Shown: positions 1 through 10,100 of the stretch, in pieces | Numbering within the stretch: the first letter of the stretch is position 1 | How the letters are laid out: each line of letters starts with the position of its first letter | Assembly: GCA_937975705.1 (NCBI GenBank) | Contig: CALJTX010000047.1 | Coordinates: 1-64,000, forward strand | Source: an uncultured Flavobacteriia bacterium | Lineage (GTDB): Bacteria; Bacteroidota; Bacteroidia; Flavobacteriales_D; Crocinitomicaceae | Reading direction: 5' to 3' | Length of the DNA: 64,000 bases | The notes under the pieces: model-generated | What the model saw: the letters and a program-made list of their open reading frames with translations, nothing else | Database searches by the model: none | Told to the model about the DNA's origin: nothing | Position numbers and translations under genes: made by a program

Positions 1-55
1 TGCCTTCGTGGAAAGCCAAAATAAGGTGAGCGATTTGTGCTTCAGTTGATTTCAT
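1..55 (-). CDS. Unknown protein, N-terminal fragment, coupled to the ECF sigma gene
   Basis: Only the first 18 codons lie in the window (MKSTEAQIAHLILAFHEG). The ATG at 55-53 overlaps the TGA of the upstream sigma-factor gene in an ATGA arrangement, so the two are very likely translated together. In Bacteroidota the gene after an ECF sigma often encodes an anti-sigma or membrane regulator, but too little is visible to assign one. The call as a gene rests on the overlap and the open frame. Confidence 0.6.
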   Translation of the reverse strand, partial: MKSTEAQIAHLILAFHEG

Positions 56-537
56 ATCAGTACCTCCATTTTTCCGATGTATTGTTTTAAAAAGCGACGG
101 GCGCGAAAAATATAGACTTTGACTTGATCTACAGATATGTTGGTGAGCTCGGCAATTTCTTGGTAGCTGTAACCTTCGTAATCGCGGAGTGTGAGTACCA
201 TGCGCTGGATTTCTGTGAGTTGGGCAACCCCTTCGTTGATCAGTTGTTGGACGTCGTGAGCCACGCCTGCGTCTTGCACGGGATCTGGCAATGAGTTCAG
301 GTGTTGGTGTTGGAGCTGTTGACGACGCGCACGGTCTATTTGTAAATTAACGATGGTCCGAAAGAGATAGGATTTGACGCGTTGGTAGTCTACGGTGTCT
401 ACACGTACCCAAAGGCGCTCAAAGGCATCTTGAACGAAATCTTGCGCGAGATCGGGGTCGCCTACATTTTTCAATGCAAAGCGATAAAGCCGGTCTGCGA
501 ATTCCTTCACACATTCGTTATATTGCAGAACAGTCAT
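52..537 (-). CDS. ECF-type RNA polymerase sigma factor
   Basis: 161 aa, the usual size for extracytoplasmic-function sigma factors. Region 2 covers about residues 10-75 (the DLAQDFVQDAFERLW segment is the -10 recognition helix area). Region 4 covers about 100-152 and ends in a helix-turn-helix (YSYQEIAELTNISVDQVKVYIFRAR). There is no region 1.1 or 3, as expected for the class. It directs core polymerase to a small set of promoters. The stop codon overlaps the start of the next gene, a likely regulatory partner. Upstream, around 560-570 on the minus strand, there is a TAACTTTTG stretch resembling a -7 element. The regulon cannot be told from sequence. Confidence 0.93.
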   Translation of the reverse strand: MTVLQYNECVKEFADRLYRFALKNVGDPDLAQDFVQDAFERLWVRVDTVDYQRVKSYLFRTIVNLQIDRARRQQLQHQHLNSLPDPVQDAGVAHDVQQLINEGVAQLTEIQRMVLTLRDYEGYSYQEIAELTNISVDQVKVYIFRARRFLKQYIGKMEVLI

Positions 538-581
538 AAAACAGCGCTAAGACGAAGTGCCTTCACAAAAGTTACACCAAA

Positions 582-1823
582 CTATTCAGCTTTTGCTGCG
601 GTCTTGTATTTTTGACGGTACTTAAAGTAGAGTTGCTCTTGAAAATTACTGGTTGAAACGAATTGTCCGTCGACTAAAATTGTGGTGAGCTGGTTACTGC
701 GCATATCAAGCGCAGGTCCTTTAGAGACAAAGAACGTTGCCTTTTTACCCACCTCTAGGGTACCGTAATCTTTATCGATACCCATGATCTGACAAACACT
801 TAGCGAAATCGCTTTCAAGGCCTCTTCTTCACTCAAGCCATAAGCCATTGTTGTGCCCGCTTGAAAAGGTAAATTTCTGGTATTCATGGGCTGCATGTCA
901 CCGTCATTTTGGATGCAAAATGCAATACCTTGTTGCTTGAGCAGCGCAGGCATTTGATAGGGAAGATAAGTCAGTTCATCTTCGCGTTGCGGGAGGCTGT
1001 GGACTCGCGATAACATCACCGGGATTTTGGAGTCGCGGAGTTTTGCGCCAACTAAATAAGCGTCGTGGCCGCCAACAATGACAGGAAAGGTCAACTGAAA
1101 AGCTGCAGCAAAATCGATGACATCCACAATTTGCTGAATGCTTTCGGCATGAATATACACGCGTTTTTGCCCTTTGAAGCAGGCTTTCATGGCCTCTAAA
1201 CGCAGGTCAGAGGCTTGCTCACTTTTGGCTTGAGCATAGGTTTGAGCCAATTCAAAAAATGTGTAAATCTCCCTTTTCTGCGCTTGGTAGTTTGTTCGGT
1301 CTGAAGGCCAATTGAGGTGAATGCCGTCGTCGGCTAAAACAGTGGCGTCTTCCCAGTTCCAGCCGCTAAGTTTCATGACTGCCGAACTACCGGAGATCCA
1401 GCCACCACGTGGCGTAGCCTGCACCAACAAGACCCCATTTGTGCGGACTGTCTCGACAACTTTTGATTCGACGTTGTAGGCAATTTGTGCCCTTACATGA
1501 GGGTTCCAGTCGCCAACGTCATTGTAATCGCGGGTTGCGCGCACAGCGTCAATTTCTGTGAGGCCAAGCGTATTGTTTGCAGAAACCAAACCGGGATAAA
1601 AGTGCTGACCATTGCAATTGATGATCGTATCCCAGTCTTTGCTGTTGAAAGTTTGGGTCAATGAATTTTTGACAAAAGCAATGCGGTCATTGACCACACC
1701 AATAGCTGCTGACTCAACAATGTTGCCATTGCCGATGTGTGCCGTGCCATGTAATAAGAGAATCCTTTGCGAAAGTGAGTTAAAACTCAAAAGCAATAGC
1801 AAAATAAATATGGTCGCTTTCAT
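582..1823 (-). CDS. Amidohydrolase-family exported protein lacking the usual HxH metal motif
   Basis: 413 aa from the ATG at 1823, which starts one base after the stop of the upstream amidohydrolase. A possible in-frame ATG 12 codons earlier would lie inside that gene and spoil the signal peptide (MKATIFILLLLLSFNSLSQ), so the shorter start is preferred. The C-terminal composite-domain strand (GTLEVGKKATFFVSKGPALD, ILVDGQFV) is typical of imidazolonepropionase-like amidohydrolases. At the point where these enzymes carry PG(I/F)(I/V)DxHxH the sequence reads PGLVSANNTLGLTEID, without histidines. Either it binds metal differently or it is a non-catalytic partner of the gene next to it. Probably periplasmic. 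Confidence 0.8.
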   Translation of the reverse strand: MKATIFILLLLLSFNSLSQRILLLHGTAHIGNGNIVESAAIGVVNDRIAFVKNSLTQTFNSKDWDTIINCNGQHFYPGLVSANNTLGLTEIDAVRATRDYNDVGDWNPHVRAQIAYNVESKVVETVRTNGVLLVQATPRGGWISGSSAVMKLSGWNWEDATVLADDGIHLNWPSDRTNYQAQKREIYTFFELAQTYAQAKSEQASDLRLEAMKACFKGQKRVYIHAESIQQIVDVIDFAAAFQLTFPVIVGGHDAYLVGAKLRDSKIPVMLSRVHSLPQREDELTYLPYQMPALLKQQGIAFCIQNDGDMQPMNTRNLPFQAGTTMAYGLSEEEALKAISLSVCQIMGIDKDYGTLEVGKKATFFVSKGPALDMRSNQLTTILVDGQFVSTSNFQEQLYFKYRQKYKTAAKAE

Positions 1824-1824
1824 A

Positions 1825-4800
1825 TTAGTGGGAATTTTCAGTTTCGGTTGCTTCTTCACCTAACGTGTCGCAATGAAAATGTTTTTTGACTTTCTTTTGA
1901 GGTGCTTTGCTCGCTTCTCCTCTTTCGTTTGCGGCAAGCATCAGGCTTAAAATTCGCGTGCGCTCTTGTTCAATTTGCAGTTGTTTTTGAGCTTGCTCCT
2001 TTTCTTCGTAATAGACTACGCCATCCACCATGGTTAGTGAAACGCGCGCTTCAATACTCAACGGATTGGCAGTCCAAAGCACTAAGTCCGCTGCTTTACC
2101 TGCCTTGACACTGCCCATTTGATCGTCAAGATGCAGGGCCTTTGCCGGATTGAGCGTCACGAGTTTCCACGCCTGCTCTTCGGAAAGACCGCCATATTTC
2201 ACCGTTTTCGCAGCCTCCTGATTGAGTCGTCGGCCCATTTCGGCGTCGTCTGAATTGATGCAAACCAATACGCCTTGTTCGGTCATTAGCGCCGCGTTGT
2301 ATGGAATTGCGTCATTGACCTCAAATTTATAGGCCCACCAATCGGAAAAAGTAGAACCCGCAACACCGTGTTTATGCATTTTATCAGCGACCTTGTAACC
2401 TTCTAAAATATGTGTGAAGGTATTGATTCTAAAACCCATAGAGTCTGCAACGTGCATGAGCATATTGATCTCTGATTGAATGTAGGAATGGCAAGTGATG
2501 AAGCGCTCTGAGCGCAAAATTTCGGCCAAAACTTCAAGCTCTAAGTCTACTCTAGGAGCTACTTTTATTTTACCTGCTTTAAAAGCATCCCACTCTTTTT
2601 GATACGCTTTGGCGCGGTAAAAACCATCGTAAAAAACTTGTTCTACCCCCATGCGTGTTTGGGGAAAGCGCACTGTATTGAAATCGCCCCAATTGGCCTG
2701 CTTGACATTTTCGCCTAATGCGCATTTGATGAATTTCGGTGCGTTGGCAATCAGCATTTGATCGGGATTCACGCCCCATTTGAGTTTGATCAGTGCCGAC
2801 TGGCCGCCAATAGGATTTGCCGATCCATGAAGTAATTGTGCTGCGGTAACGCCTCCGGCTAATTGTCGGTAAATATCAATGTCGTCTGGATTGACTACAT
2901 CGGCAATGCTCACCTCGGCAGAAATGGCTTGGCCGCCTTCATTTACACCTTTTGAAATGGCAATATGCGAATGCTCATCGATGATGCCTGATGTGAGGTG
3001 TAGACCCGTTGCGTCAATTACGCGGGCACCTGCCGGTGCGGCCATATCTTGACGACTCACCTGCTTGATTTTTCCGCCGACGACAAGGACATCTGCACCT
3101 TTGATTACACCTTCTTTCTCATTGGTCCAGACGGTGGCATTCTTGAAAATTATCGTTTGTTCAGCAGCCTTTTGGGTGCTTCCGAAAGCCATGTTTGGAA
3201 ACCAAACTTGTCCGTATAAAGTAGAGTCGGGCTTGATGGCCGTGGGTGACGTTATTGGGGTAGTTTGTTGTTGAATAGCACTCCAATGAAACCATGCACC
3301 TTTGGCATCGGTACCATCGCCTTCGAGCACGAGGCCATTTTTGAGCGCTTTGGCATGCAGCTGGATGAGTTGCGGATTGGACGTAGCTAAAGACAAAAAC
3401 TGAATAGACACATCTTGCTGCTTGAGCTGAATGGTGGCCTTGGTGCTCAAGGTATCGGAAGCCGTTTTAAGAAGGATTTTGCCTTGTGGCTTTTCACTTG
3501 AGCCAGTCACAACCAATTCGTAATTCTCGTCTGCAATGCGCAGCGCATAAGTACCGAGTAATTGAACCGAAGTGGCCGATTTCCAAATGCGCACCTCACC
3601 CAAACTCCATGTTTCTAATAACTGTGCTTCATAAGCGAAAGGATCGGCACTAAAGACTGAAAAACTTGCCCATTTGCCCGTTTCTAGCGTGCCAACCTGA
3701 GCTGAAAGCCCCAACCAATTAGCAGGCACTGTAGTGAGTGCAGCCATGGCATCTGTAGGCGAAAGCCCTCTGGAAATGACTTTGCGCACGGCCGTCCAAA
3801 ATTGATCAGCATTTTTGAGACCAAAAGAAGTGAAAGCGATGTCTAGGCCTTCTTTTTTTAGCAGCATGGCATTGCTTGGTGCTGTTTCCCAATGTTTGAG
3901 GTCCGACAACGGGATTTCACGTGCTAAATACGGGTCATTGACCTCATACGCTTCAGGAAACACAAGCGGCAAAACCAATTTGATGCCTTTAGATTTCAAT
4001 TCGTTTGCAATGGCATATTCGTTGCCCGAACCGATGTAAAGGAAATTGGTCTTGAATTCGTTGGCTATTTTTTGAGCGCGCAAGATTTCCCATTTATCTT
4101 CAGTTTTGAAAATTACAGGCAAATTGCGCTGGCTCTCCCACTCTGAAAGCGAAACCGAAAACGGCAAAAGCGCTTTATTTTTACTGTAATAGTCGAGGTC
4201 GTAGAGCGCTTGTCTTAACAGCGCAATTGAACCCATTTGGGAAGACGGATAGGTTTGATTGCTCCCCCCTTTTGAAAAGGAAAAAACTTGTGCTGCTTTT
4301 GGCGCAAGTAATTGTTTGTCTACTTCTGTTTGACCCAGCGCCACAAACGCCGCGCTTCCTCGCACGATGCCATCCATGTGGTGTGTGAGTGCAAATCCAA
4401 AACCCGATTGCTGCAGCTGATCGCTGTTGTTTTCTATCGCTTTATAGGCTGCAGCCGCGTTTAATTCCGGATGCACCGCTTCATTCCAATAATAGGCGCC
4501 TTCCTTATTAGACTCCAATTGCGGACGCCAGCCGTTGTTTTTAAATGTAACGGGATCGAGGCCAACACTGCTGTACATATCGATAAAAGACGGAACCAAG
4601 ACCTTTCCTGTGTAATCTAGCGCCACCGCGCCATCTTGTTTGAGGTTCTTGCCAACCTGAATGATTTTGCCGTTTTGCAGCAATAGATCTGCGTCAGTAA
4701 GCGTTTGACCTGGCTTCACCATAATAGTGGCATGCTGGATCAATACAAATTTGGGCTCTGAGGCCTTGACGCCATTTTCAGGGCCAAACTGCGCAGACAA

Positions 4801-4851
4801 TTCGTAGGAAAAGAATAGCGCAAATAGAAAAAGAAGTAGGTGCGTTTTCAT
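1825..4851 (-). CDS. Tandem-domain amidohydrolase, exported
   Basis: 1008 aa with a signal peptide (residues 1-20, ending SAQ). It holds two amidohydrolase-like halves. The first (about 35-430) has LVPSFIDMYSSVGL where the HxH motif should be, so it looks degenerate. The second (about 590-970) has the proper motif IIDEHSHIA (His about 627 and 629), further candidate metal-ligand histidines in FITCHSY and FTHILEGY, and the Asp of NSDDAEMGR. It ends with the usual GSVKAGKAADLVLW strand. It is probably a periplasmic hydrolase of cyclic amides or peptides; the substrate is unknown. It forms a two-gene unit with the next, also degenerate, amidohydrolase. Confidence 0.87.
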   Translation of the reverse strand: MKTHLLLFLFALFFSYELSAQFGPENGVKASEPKFVLIQHATIMVKPGQTLTDADLLLQNGKIIQVGKNLKQDGAVALDYTGKVLVPSFIDMYSSVGLDPVTFKNNGWRPQLESNKEGAYYWNEAVHPELNAAAAYKAIENNSDQLQQSGFGFALTHHMDGIVRGSAAFVALGQTEVDKQLLAPKAAQVFSFSKGGSNQTYPSSQMGSIALLRQALYDLDYYSKNKALLPFSVSLSEWESQRNLPVIFKTEDKWEILRAQKIANEFKTNFLYIGSGNEYAIANELKSKGIKLVLPLVFPEAYEVNDPYLAREIPLSDLKHWETAPSNAMLLKKEGLDIAFTSFGLKNADQFWTAVRKVISRGLSPTDAMAALTTVPANWLGLSAQVGTLETGKWASFSVFSADPFAYEAQLLETWSLGEVRIWKSATSVQLLGTYALRIADENYELVVTGSSEKPQGKILLKTASDTLSTKATIQLKQQDVSIQFLSLATSNPQLIQLHAKALKNGLVLEGDGTDAKGAWFHWSAIQQQTTPITSPTAIKPDSTLYGQVWFPNMAFGSTQKAAEQTIIFKNATVWTNEKEGVIKGADVLVVGGKIKQVSRQDMAAPAGARVIDATGLHLTSGIIDEHSHIAISKGVNEGGQAISAEVSIADVVNPDDIDIYRQLAGGVTAAQLLHGSANPIGGQSALIKLKWGVNPDQMLIANAPKFIKCALGENVKQANWGDFNTVRFPQTRMGVEQVFYDGFYRAKAYQKEWDAFKAGKIKVAPRVDLELEVLAEILRSERFITCHSYIQSEINMLMHVADSMGFRINTFTHILEGYKVADKMHKHGVAGSTFSDWWAYKFEVNDAIPYNAALMTEQGVLVCINSDDAEMGRRLNQEAAKTVKYGGLSEEQAWKLVTLNPAKALHLDDQMGSVKAGKAADLVLWTANPLSIEARVSLTMVDGVVYYEEKEQAQKQLQIEQERTRILSLMLAANERGEASKAPQKKVKKHFHCDTLGEEATETENSH

Positions 4852-4904
4852 AAGCCGTGAAAATACAAAATCTTCAAGGAATAGCGCGACATTTGAAAGT
4901 TAGA

Positions 4905-5567
4905 TTAAAAAACGTACTTGAGCGCTTCTCGTTTGGCAAGACCCCCAAGACCCTCTTGCGCAACGACCTCTCGGACCCAATCTGGATTCCATTTGGAAAC
5001 CTCGCGCAAAGACCAACCTATGGCCTTTTGTACAAAAAATTCTTTGTTTCCCTTGAAGCAATGAATGTAGTATTGAAGCAATTCAAGGTTTGTTTCTTGT
5101 TTGAACTTAAGCTGATGAATCAATAAAGAACGGTGCAACCAAAAATTAGAGGAACTTTCCCATTCGGCCGCTCTTATTGAGAATTCTTGAGGAAAGTGCT
5201 TGGCGTAATGACCCACAACATGAGAAACCAATAAATCGATGGTATCCCACCAAGGTTTTTGGGTGATTAAAAACTCTAGTTTAGGCAAATCTGAGACCGC
5301 GGCTCTTTTTTTGTAGTCGGAGATCAGGGCGTCTAAAGCAATATATTGTAGTTCCCTGGCGTCGTGCTGCCAGCATTCGTCGATGAAATCCCAGCGCGCG
5401 GTGTCGGAAAGTTGAGCCCAATCTTTTTTGAATGACGTAAATATATTTTTTCGGGGTGCCGCTGTAACGCCAAGAAAAGTAAAGCGGTTCTTCATGTATG
5501 CCTCCATGGCAGGGGCATGTGCTGCATCTCTAATTCTTTCTAGCTCAAAGACAATTTGTTGTAACAT
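4905..5567 (-). CDS. DNA alkylation repair protein (AlkD/HEAT-like)
   Basis: 220 aa, all helical, matching the DNA alkylation repair family of HEAT-like-repeat glycosylases that excise N3- and N7-alkylated bases. Recognisable stretches are the N-terminal MLQQIVFELERIRDAAHAPAM, the MKNRFTFLGVTAAPRKNIF loop, and the late WSLREVSKWNPDWVREVV, which aligns with the conserved (A)IGWALRE region. It stands alone between the amidohydrolase pair and rnpB on the same strand. Substrate preference is not readable. Confidence 0.88.
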   Translation of the reverse strand: MLQQIVFELERIRDAAHAPAMEAYMKNRFTFLGVTAAPRKNIFTSFKKDWAQLSDTARWDFIDECWQHDARELQYIALDALISDYKKRAAVSDLPKLEFLITQKPWWDTIDLLVSHVVGHYAKHFPQEFSIRAAEWESSSNFWLHRSLLIHQLKFKQETNLELLQYYIHCFKGNKEFFVQKAIGWSLREVSKWNPDWVREVVAQEGLGGLAKREALKYVF

Positions 5568-5589
5568 TAGCTGCTGATTAAAAAAAATG

Positions 5590-5966
5590 GCAAATCATAA
5601 GCCGGGTTCTGTACCAATTGCTGCACGCAGCTTTGGTGTCTATCATTTATCTAGCACTGCACTCGCGCGCAGCGTCAATCGACCTACCCTCCGAGACGAG
5701 CGAGCAGCCCGTTCTGCTTGCGCAGACCTCGGTATATTTGGTCTTTCAGCTCGTAAGGTTTACCCTGCCTTGCACATCACTGCACAAGCGGTGAGCTCTT
5801 ACCTCACCTTTTCACCTTTTCCTCGGCAAGCCGAGGTAGTTTGTTTTCTGTGGCACTAGCTGTATTGTAGCAATTCCTTGTTACAACCCTTCCCGTTAAG
5901 AAGTACAATGCTCTGCGCTGCCCGGACTTTCCTCTTTTCTAATGAAAAGCGATAGACTGATTTGCC
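5590..5966 (-). ncRNA. rnpB: RNase P RNA (class A)
   Basis: On the minus strand the hallmark 5' block GAGGAAAGTCCGGGC (about 5935-5921) and 3' block ACAGAACCCGGCTTA (near 5612-5598) are both present about 330 nt apart, with terminal pairing GGCAAATCA...TGATTTGCC closing the molecule. The RNA is the catalytic part of RNase P, which matures tRNA 5' ends. Ends are estimated from the closing helix and the promoter. An open frame running through it on the plus strand is not a gene. Confidence 0.95.
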
Positions 5967-5970
5967 GATG

Positions 5971-5978
5971 TAAAGGTA
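5971..5978 (-). promoter_or_regulatory. -7 element of the rnpB promoter
   Basis: Minus-strand TACCTTTA, one base off the Bacteroidota consensus TAnnTTTG, ends 4-5 nt before the inferred 5' end of rnpB. It sits directly against the stop codon of the T9SS cargo gene. No clear -33 TTG is seen at the ideal distance. Confidence 0.5.
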
Positions 5979-7064
5979 TTAAAGTTTAACGAGCTTTTTG
6001 ACAGCTACGCCAGACATTGCCTGAATACGCACTGTGTAGGTACCGTTGGGTAGCGTTGAAATATCAAAGTAGCCCTGTAAAGCTGCGTTTTCATGGCGCA
6101 GCACCACGCGGCCATTGGCATCTATAATTTCTAAAAACTCAAAAGGCTTTACAGCCTGAAAGTAACACCAATCGGATGCTGGATTGGGATAAAAAGAGAT
6201 CTCGAATGCAGGCGTTGAGAGCCCTGCGTCTAGACCGAGGTAAATGTCTTGGTATTCGATTGTAGGGGTTAGATTTTGACCAAATCCGCCAACGGTGGCA
6301 CGCACCAAACATTCTTTTTTACCGTTTGTCCACCATTCGTATTCGGTAGTTACAAAACTTGGTGGTGCAAACCAAGATCCTGTGCCGAAGAAAGTCTGGT
6401 AGATAGAGTCATTTTCAGCGATATCGTGGCGGATGCGCAACGCATCGAAAGTACCAAGTGGCGTGGTGATACTTCCCCAGCCGTCTACCACTGAGGTACG
6501 CTCGCGGTGCTGAATGAATTTGATATCAGTTGCCGGATTGAGGTCAATATAGGTATAGCCTCTTGACGTGTAGGTGTCGTTGAATTGGAGTGGCAACTCG
6601 TAGCGGGTTTCAATGGTGTCTGACTTAAAAGGAACGCCCTGGCCTTGCACATCGATGGAATACCCGATGCTGTTGATTTGGGAATTGGTTCGGCGCGTAT
6701 ATTGACTCAAATTAGAAAGCTCGATGGGTAAAAAAGCCGAGAATTGATCGATGGGCAGATCGTTGGTGAGATTGAAATACGTGGCTTTATAAGGTGTGGA
6801 AGCAATGGGGCCGTAAGTCGCGAGAATGAGCAATGAACCAAAACCGATTGGGTTGTAGTCAATTAATGTTTGACTTTGAGCCGTGAGTTGGGAGAAGTCC
6901 CAGGTGGCATTGGGGCCCGTATTTTGAAGATCAATATTAAGCGGGTTGGCTAAGCTCAAGCGAAGGGTGTCGCCAGCTGTAGCGAAGTCATTGACTTGAA
7001 GTGTAATTTGGGCCAAAGCAGCGCCCGTAATACTCAAAAAGATGCTAAAAATGAGTGTTTTCAT
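5979..7064 (-). CDS. Secreted protein with T9SS type A sorting domain
   Basis: 361 aa with an N-terminal signal peptide (to about residue 18, TGAALAQ). The last ~75 residues form a typical type IX secretion tail: SFYPNPASDWCYFQ, then a beta-rich stretch with LEIIDANGRVV, LPNGTYTVRI and the final KKLVKL. The body (20-285) is beta-rich and matches nothing I can name; it contains a WGSITTPLGTFDALRIRHDIAE segment seen in other uncharacterised Bacteroidota secreted proteins. Expected to be exported by Sec, moved over the outer membrane by T9SS, and its tail cleaved. Confidence 0.85.
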   Translation of the reverse strand: MKTLIFSIFLSITGAALAQITLQVNDFATAGDTLRLSLANPLNIDLQNTGPNATWDFSQLTAQSQTLIDYNPIGFGSLLILATYGPIASTPYKATYFNLTNDLPIDQFSAFLPIELSNLSQYTRRTNSQINSIGYSIDVQGQGVPFKSDTIETRYELPLQFNDTYTSRGYTYIDLNPATDIKFIQHRERTSVVDGWGSITTPLGTFDALRIRHDIAENDSIYQTFFGTGSWFAPPSFVTTEYEWWTNGKKECLVRATVGGFGQNLTPTIEYQDIYLGLDAGLSTPAFEISFYPNPASDWCYFQAVKPFEFLEIIDANGRVVLRHENAALQGYFDISTLPNGTYTVRIQAMSGVAVKKLVKL

Positions 7065-7080
7065 AGGATTGATTGTTCTC

Positions 7081-7088
7081 CAAATTTA
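7081..7088 (-). promoter_or_regulatory. -7 promoter element for the T9SS cargo gene
   Basis: Exact TAnnTTTG match (TAAATTTG) on the minus strand, 16 nt before the ATG, leaving an expected leader of roughly a dozen nucleotides. No good -33 TTG. Confidence 0.45.
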
Positions 7089-7113
7089 GGTTTTTTATTC
7101 GATGGATTGGTGC

Positions 7114-7121
7114 TAACTTTA
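7114..7121 (+). promoter_or_regulatory. -7 element, apparently giving a leaderless helicase mRNA
   Basis: TAACTTTA ends 4 nt before the helicase ATG (spacer CGAC). With the usual distance from this box to the start site, transcription would begin at or next to the A of the ATG. It is one base off consensus, but the same 4-nt spacing recurs at several other genes in the window. Confidence 0.45.
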
Positions 7122-7125
7122 CGAC

Positions 7126-10100
7126 ATGTCGGAATTGGTCCAGGAATTTCTGCTCTCATGGGAAGCTGAGTTATTGCAACTTAGGGTCAATGACCCCTTG
7201 ATAGACCTCCCTTCCACCGCTTATTTACCTGCTGAAGCCAATCTTTGGGCAGACTCCCCAACAAACCGACAAATACTCAGAGAACTCCGCCGCATTGAAC
7301 GCGACAGAGGCGTGATCGCATTGGTCCACTTCGAAGGCTTGCTCACTTGGCAAAAAGGCGATAAAAACATCCAAACCCCTGTTTTCTTAAGGGAGTGCAG
7401 CACGATCAACCACCAAACACAAAAAATCGACTTTGAAGAAAAGACGTTTGTCAATCCATATATTGGCGTCTTACTTCAAAAAATTGGCGCGGAAGTTATC
7501 GAATTTACAGACGCTGCCGCTTTCATTCAACACTTACTCGACTCAGGTCTCTTTAAGGCCTATGAAGCGTGTACCGGATTGGCAAACTTGCACCCACAAC
7601 GCTATGAACTACGCAAGGAATGGGAAGCCCTCAGCAATGCCGAGAGCTTCTCAGCCGCTTTGCATCAAATTATTGGCGATCCATTAAATACACAAGAACA
7701 GCCTGACATTTGGAGAAAAAGTCAGCTAAGCCCCTTAGATCCGGACCAACATGCCGTCATAGACCAGATAAGAAATGGTTCGGTCGTGATTTACGGCCCC
7801 CCGGGAACAGGTAAATCTGTGGTGCTGAGCAATCTGATCGGTCAGGTTATAGGCAAGCAACAAAATGCGCTAGTTGTTGCCGACAAACCAGTTGCACTTC
7901 AAGTACTTCTTGGCAAATTAGCACAGCACCAACTCGATCAATGTTGTGTGTTTTTGAATGCCGCTCAAACAACTGCCGGATTTTACAAACAACTTCAAGC
8001 GCAATTTGAGCGCTTACTTCAAGACAACGGAAGCTGCGCCAATTATGAGAACCAGCAGCCTTTTCTTGCTGGAGATTATTGGGAACAGCGCAGGCAAATT
8101 GAGCGCGTTTCCAAGAAGAATTTCTTGGAACTTTGTCAAGTTTTTGGGCCACCAACACAAACAAGTGCAAAGCCCTCCAATCGTTGGCAACTTTGGTTGA
8201 GCAAGCAACAGCTCCTCGATCAACTGCCGCAAACCACGCGCGAGGTCTTGCCGCTACTGCAGCCCTACTGGCAAAAAACCAATGCGCTATCAGTACACCA
8301 CGACTGGGAAAATTGGCAGAAATTGAGCCAGCTTTTATTGCAAAATCATGGGGTTCAAAATAGCAATGAACTGGATAGATTAGTAGAGCAAAGCTTGCGC
8401 TGTATTCAGTTTGAAGCAAACGTGTATCAAACCTACAGCGAACTACTCGATCAAGACCAAGCGCTGCAACTCAAACGCCTGTACCAGTATCAGCAGCTTT
8501 GCACCCAAGAAGAACTGCTGGTCCAAAATCTTCAAGTATGGAAACAACTTCCCACGCTAGCCGAATGGGCTATTTTACAAGCGGCGGCGATAGCACCGGG
8601 TTGGCTCAATAAGCGAAAATGGAGAAAACTTGAAAAAACCTGGCTGCGTTTACCTGGCCTTGATTTGCAGCAACTAGAAAACCAACTTAAGAAATATTGG
8701 CAAATACAAGGGCAAAGGGCCAATCTAAAAGAAAAATTTGCGCGTTTTGGCATTCAAAATCTAGATGAAGTTCTGGGCTTACTTGTTCCGTTGCTCAAAC
8801 AGCATAATGCTGCCCAATGGCAATGGTACCGCAAATTGAGTCAGGAAGAAATTCAGCAGCTTTGCCAAACGCATCAGTCCGCACATCAGCTTCAACAACT
8901 GCATCAGCAGCTCTTTACAAGCAAAGCAGTCCATTTCTCGACACTGCATAGCTCCATAAACGCGGTCTTCTCTGCACTGAGCGCTGAGCTTCAAACGCTT
9001 GCCGAGCTTCCCTTTGAACTTTGGGAAAGCCTCAATGATTTAACTACTTTGCAGCAAACTTTGCGCAACGAATTCTGGGCAGACCTTCGCGTAAACTATC
9101 CGGCACTATTTACTTACGCTTCAGAGCCAGTCACCGACCTCATCGAAGCCGATTTGCTGCAAGAAGAACGCCAATGGCAACAAGATGCGGCAGCTATTCG
9201 AGCCGTGCAGCGCACACAATTCATGCAGCTGCAAATGTTGCTCACCGACCCTGTTCAAAAACTTACCAAAGACCAAAAAGAACAACGGCAACAATTGCGA
9301 AAAGGCAAGGCCATTTTAGTCAAAGAAATGGCTAAAACTAGGCAGCACATGAGTATCGCTCAACTTTTTGAAAGCCCTGCTGCGCCTTGGCTTAAGGTTA
9401 TTTTTCCGGTTTGGCTCTGTACGCCTACCACTTTGGCCAAAACAATTCCTATGCAAAGGGAAAGCTTTGATGTAGGTATTTTTGATGAAGCAAGTCAGTT
9501 GCCTTTGAGTCATGCCATTGGCGCCTTACAGCGCGTCGCTACGGTTGTTGTAGCGGGCGATCCGCAACAAATGAGGCCACAATCCTATTTTGGCCAAAGT
9601 GCAGAGGGCGTTGTAGATTTATTGCACCAAGCAGCCTTTTATTTGCCCAGTAAGCACTTGCGCTATCATTACCGCAGTGAAGACCCTAGCCTTATTGCCT
9701 TTTCCAACCGACATTTTTACGATCACTCACTAATTGTTTGGCCCTCTAAAACCTCGGCTCAAAATGGCGTTTTCGATCATTACATTGAGACCGGACGCTA
9801 CATCCAACAACAAAATAACGAAGAAGCAAAGGCGCTTGCGCAACATTTGCACTCGCTTCTTTCTTTACCCCAGACAATTGGTGTGGTGGCCTTTTCAGAA
9901 ACTCAACTCAATTGCATCTATCAGGCTTTGAGTAGTACAGATCAAGTCTTGCTCGAGGAGCGAATTCAAGGTCGAAGTGCCTTTTTTCTACCCTTAGAAA
10001 AAGTACAAGGCGAGGAATGCGAAATGTTGCTCATCAGCTTTGGATTCGCCAAAAACGATACGGAGCAATTTAGCCTCAAACTAGGGCCAATGGCACAAGC

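Noticed and set aside
582..1859. Longer start (1859) for the 413-aa amidohydrolase
   Set aside because: It would place 12 polar residues before the signal peptide and lie inside the upstream gene.
5587..5859. 90-codon plus-strand open frame
   Set aside because: It lies within the RNase P RNA gene on the opposite strand; the conserved RNA blocks explain the sequence.
7847..8419. 190-codon minus-strand frame inside the helicase gene
   Set aside because: Shadow frame of a Gln/Leu-rich coding region; no start context and no recognisable protein.
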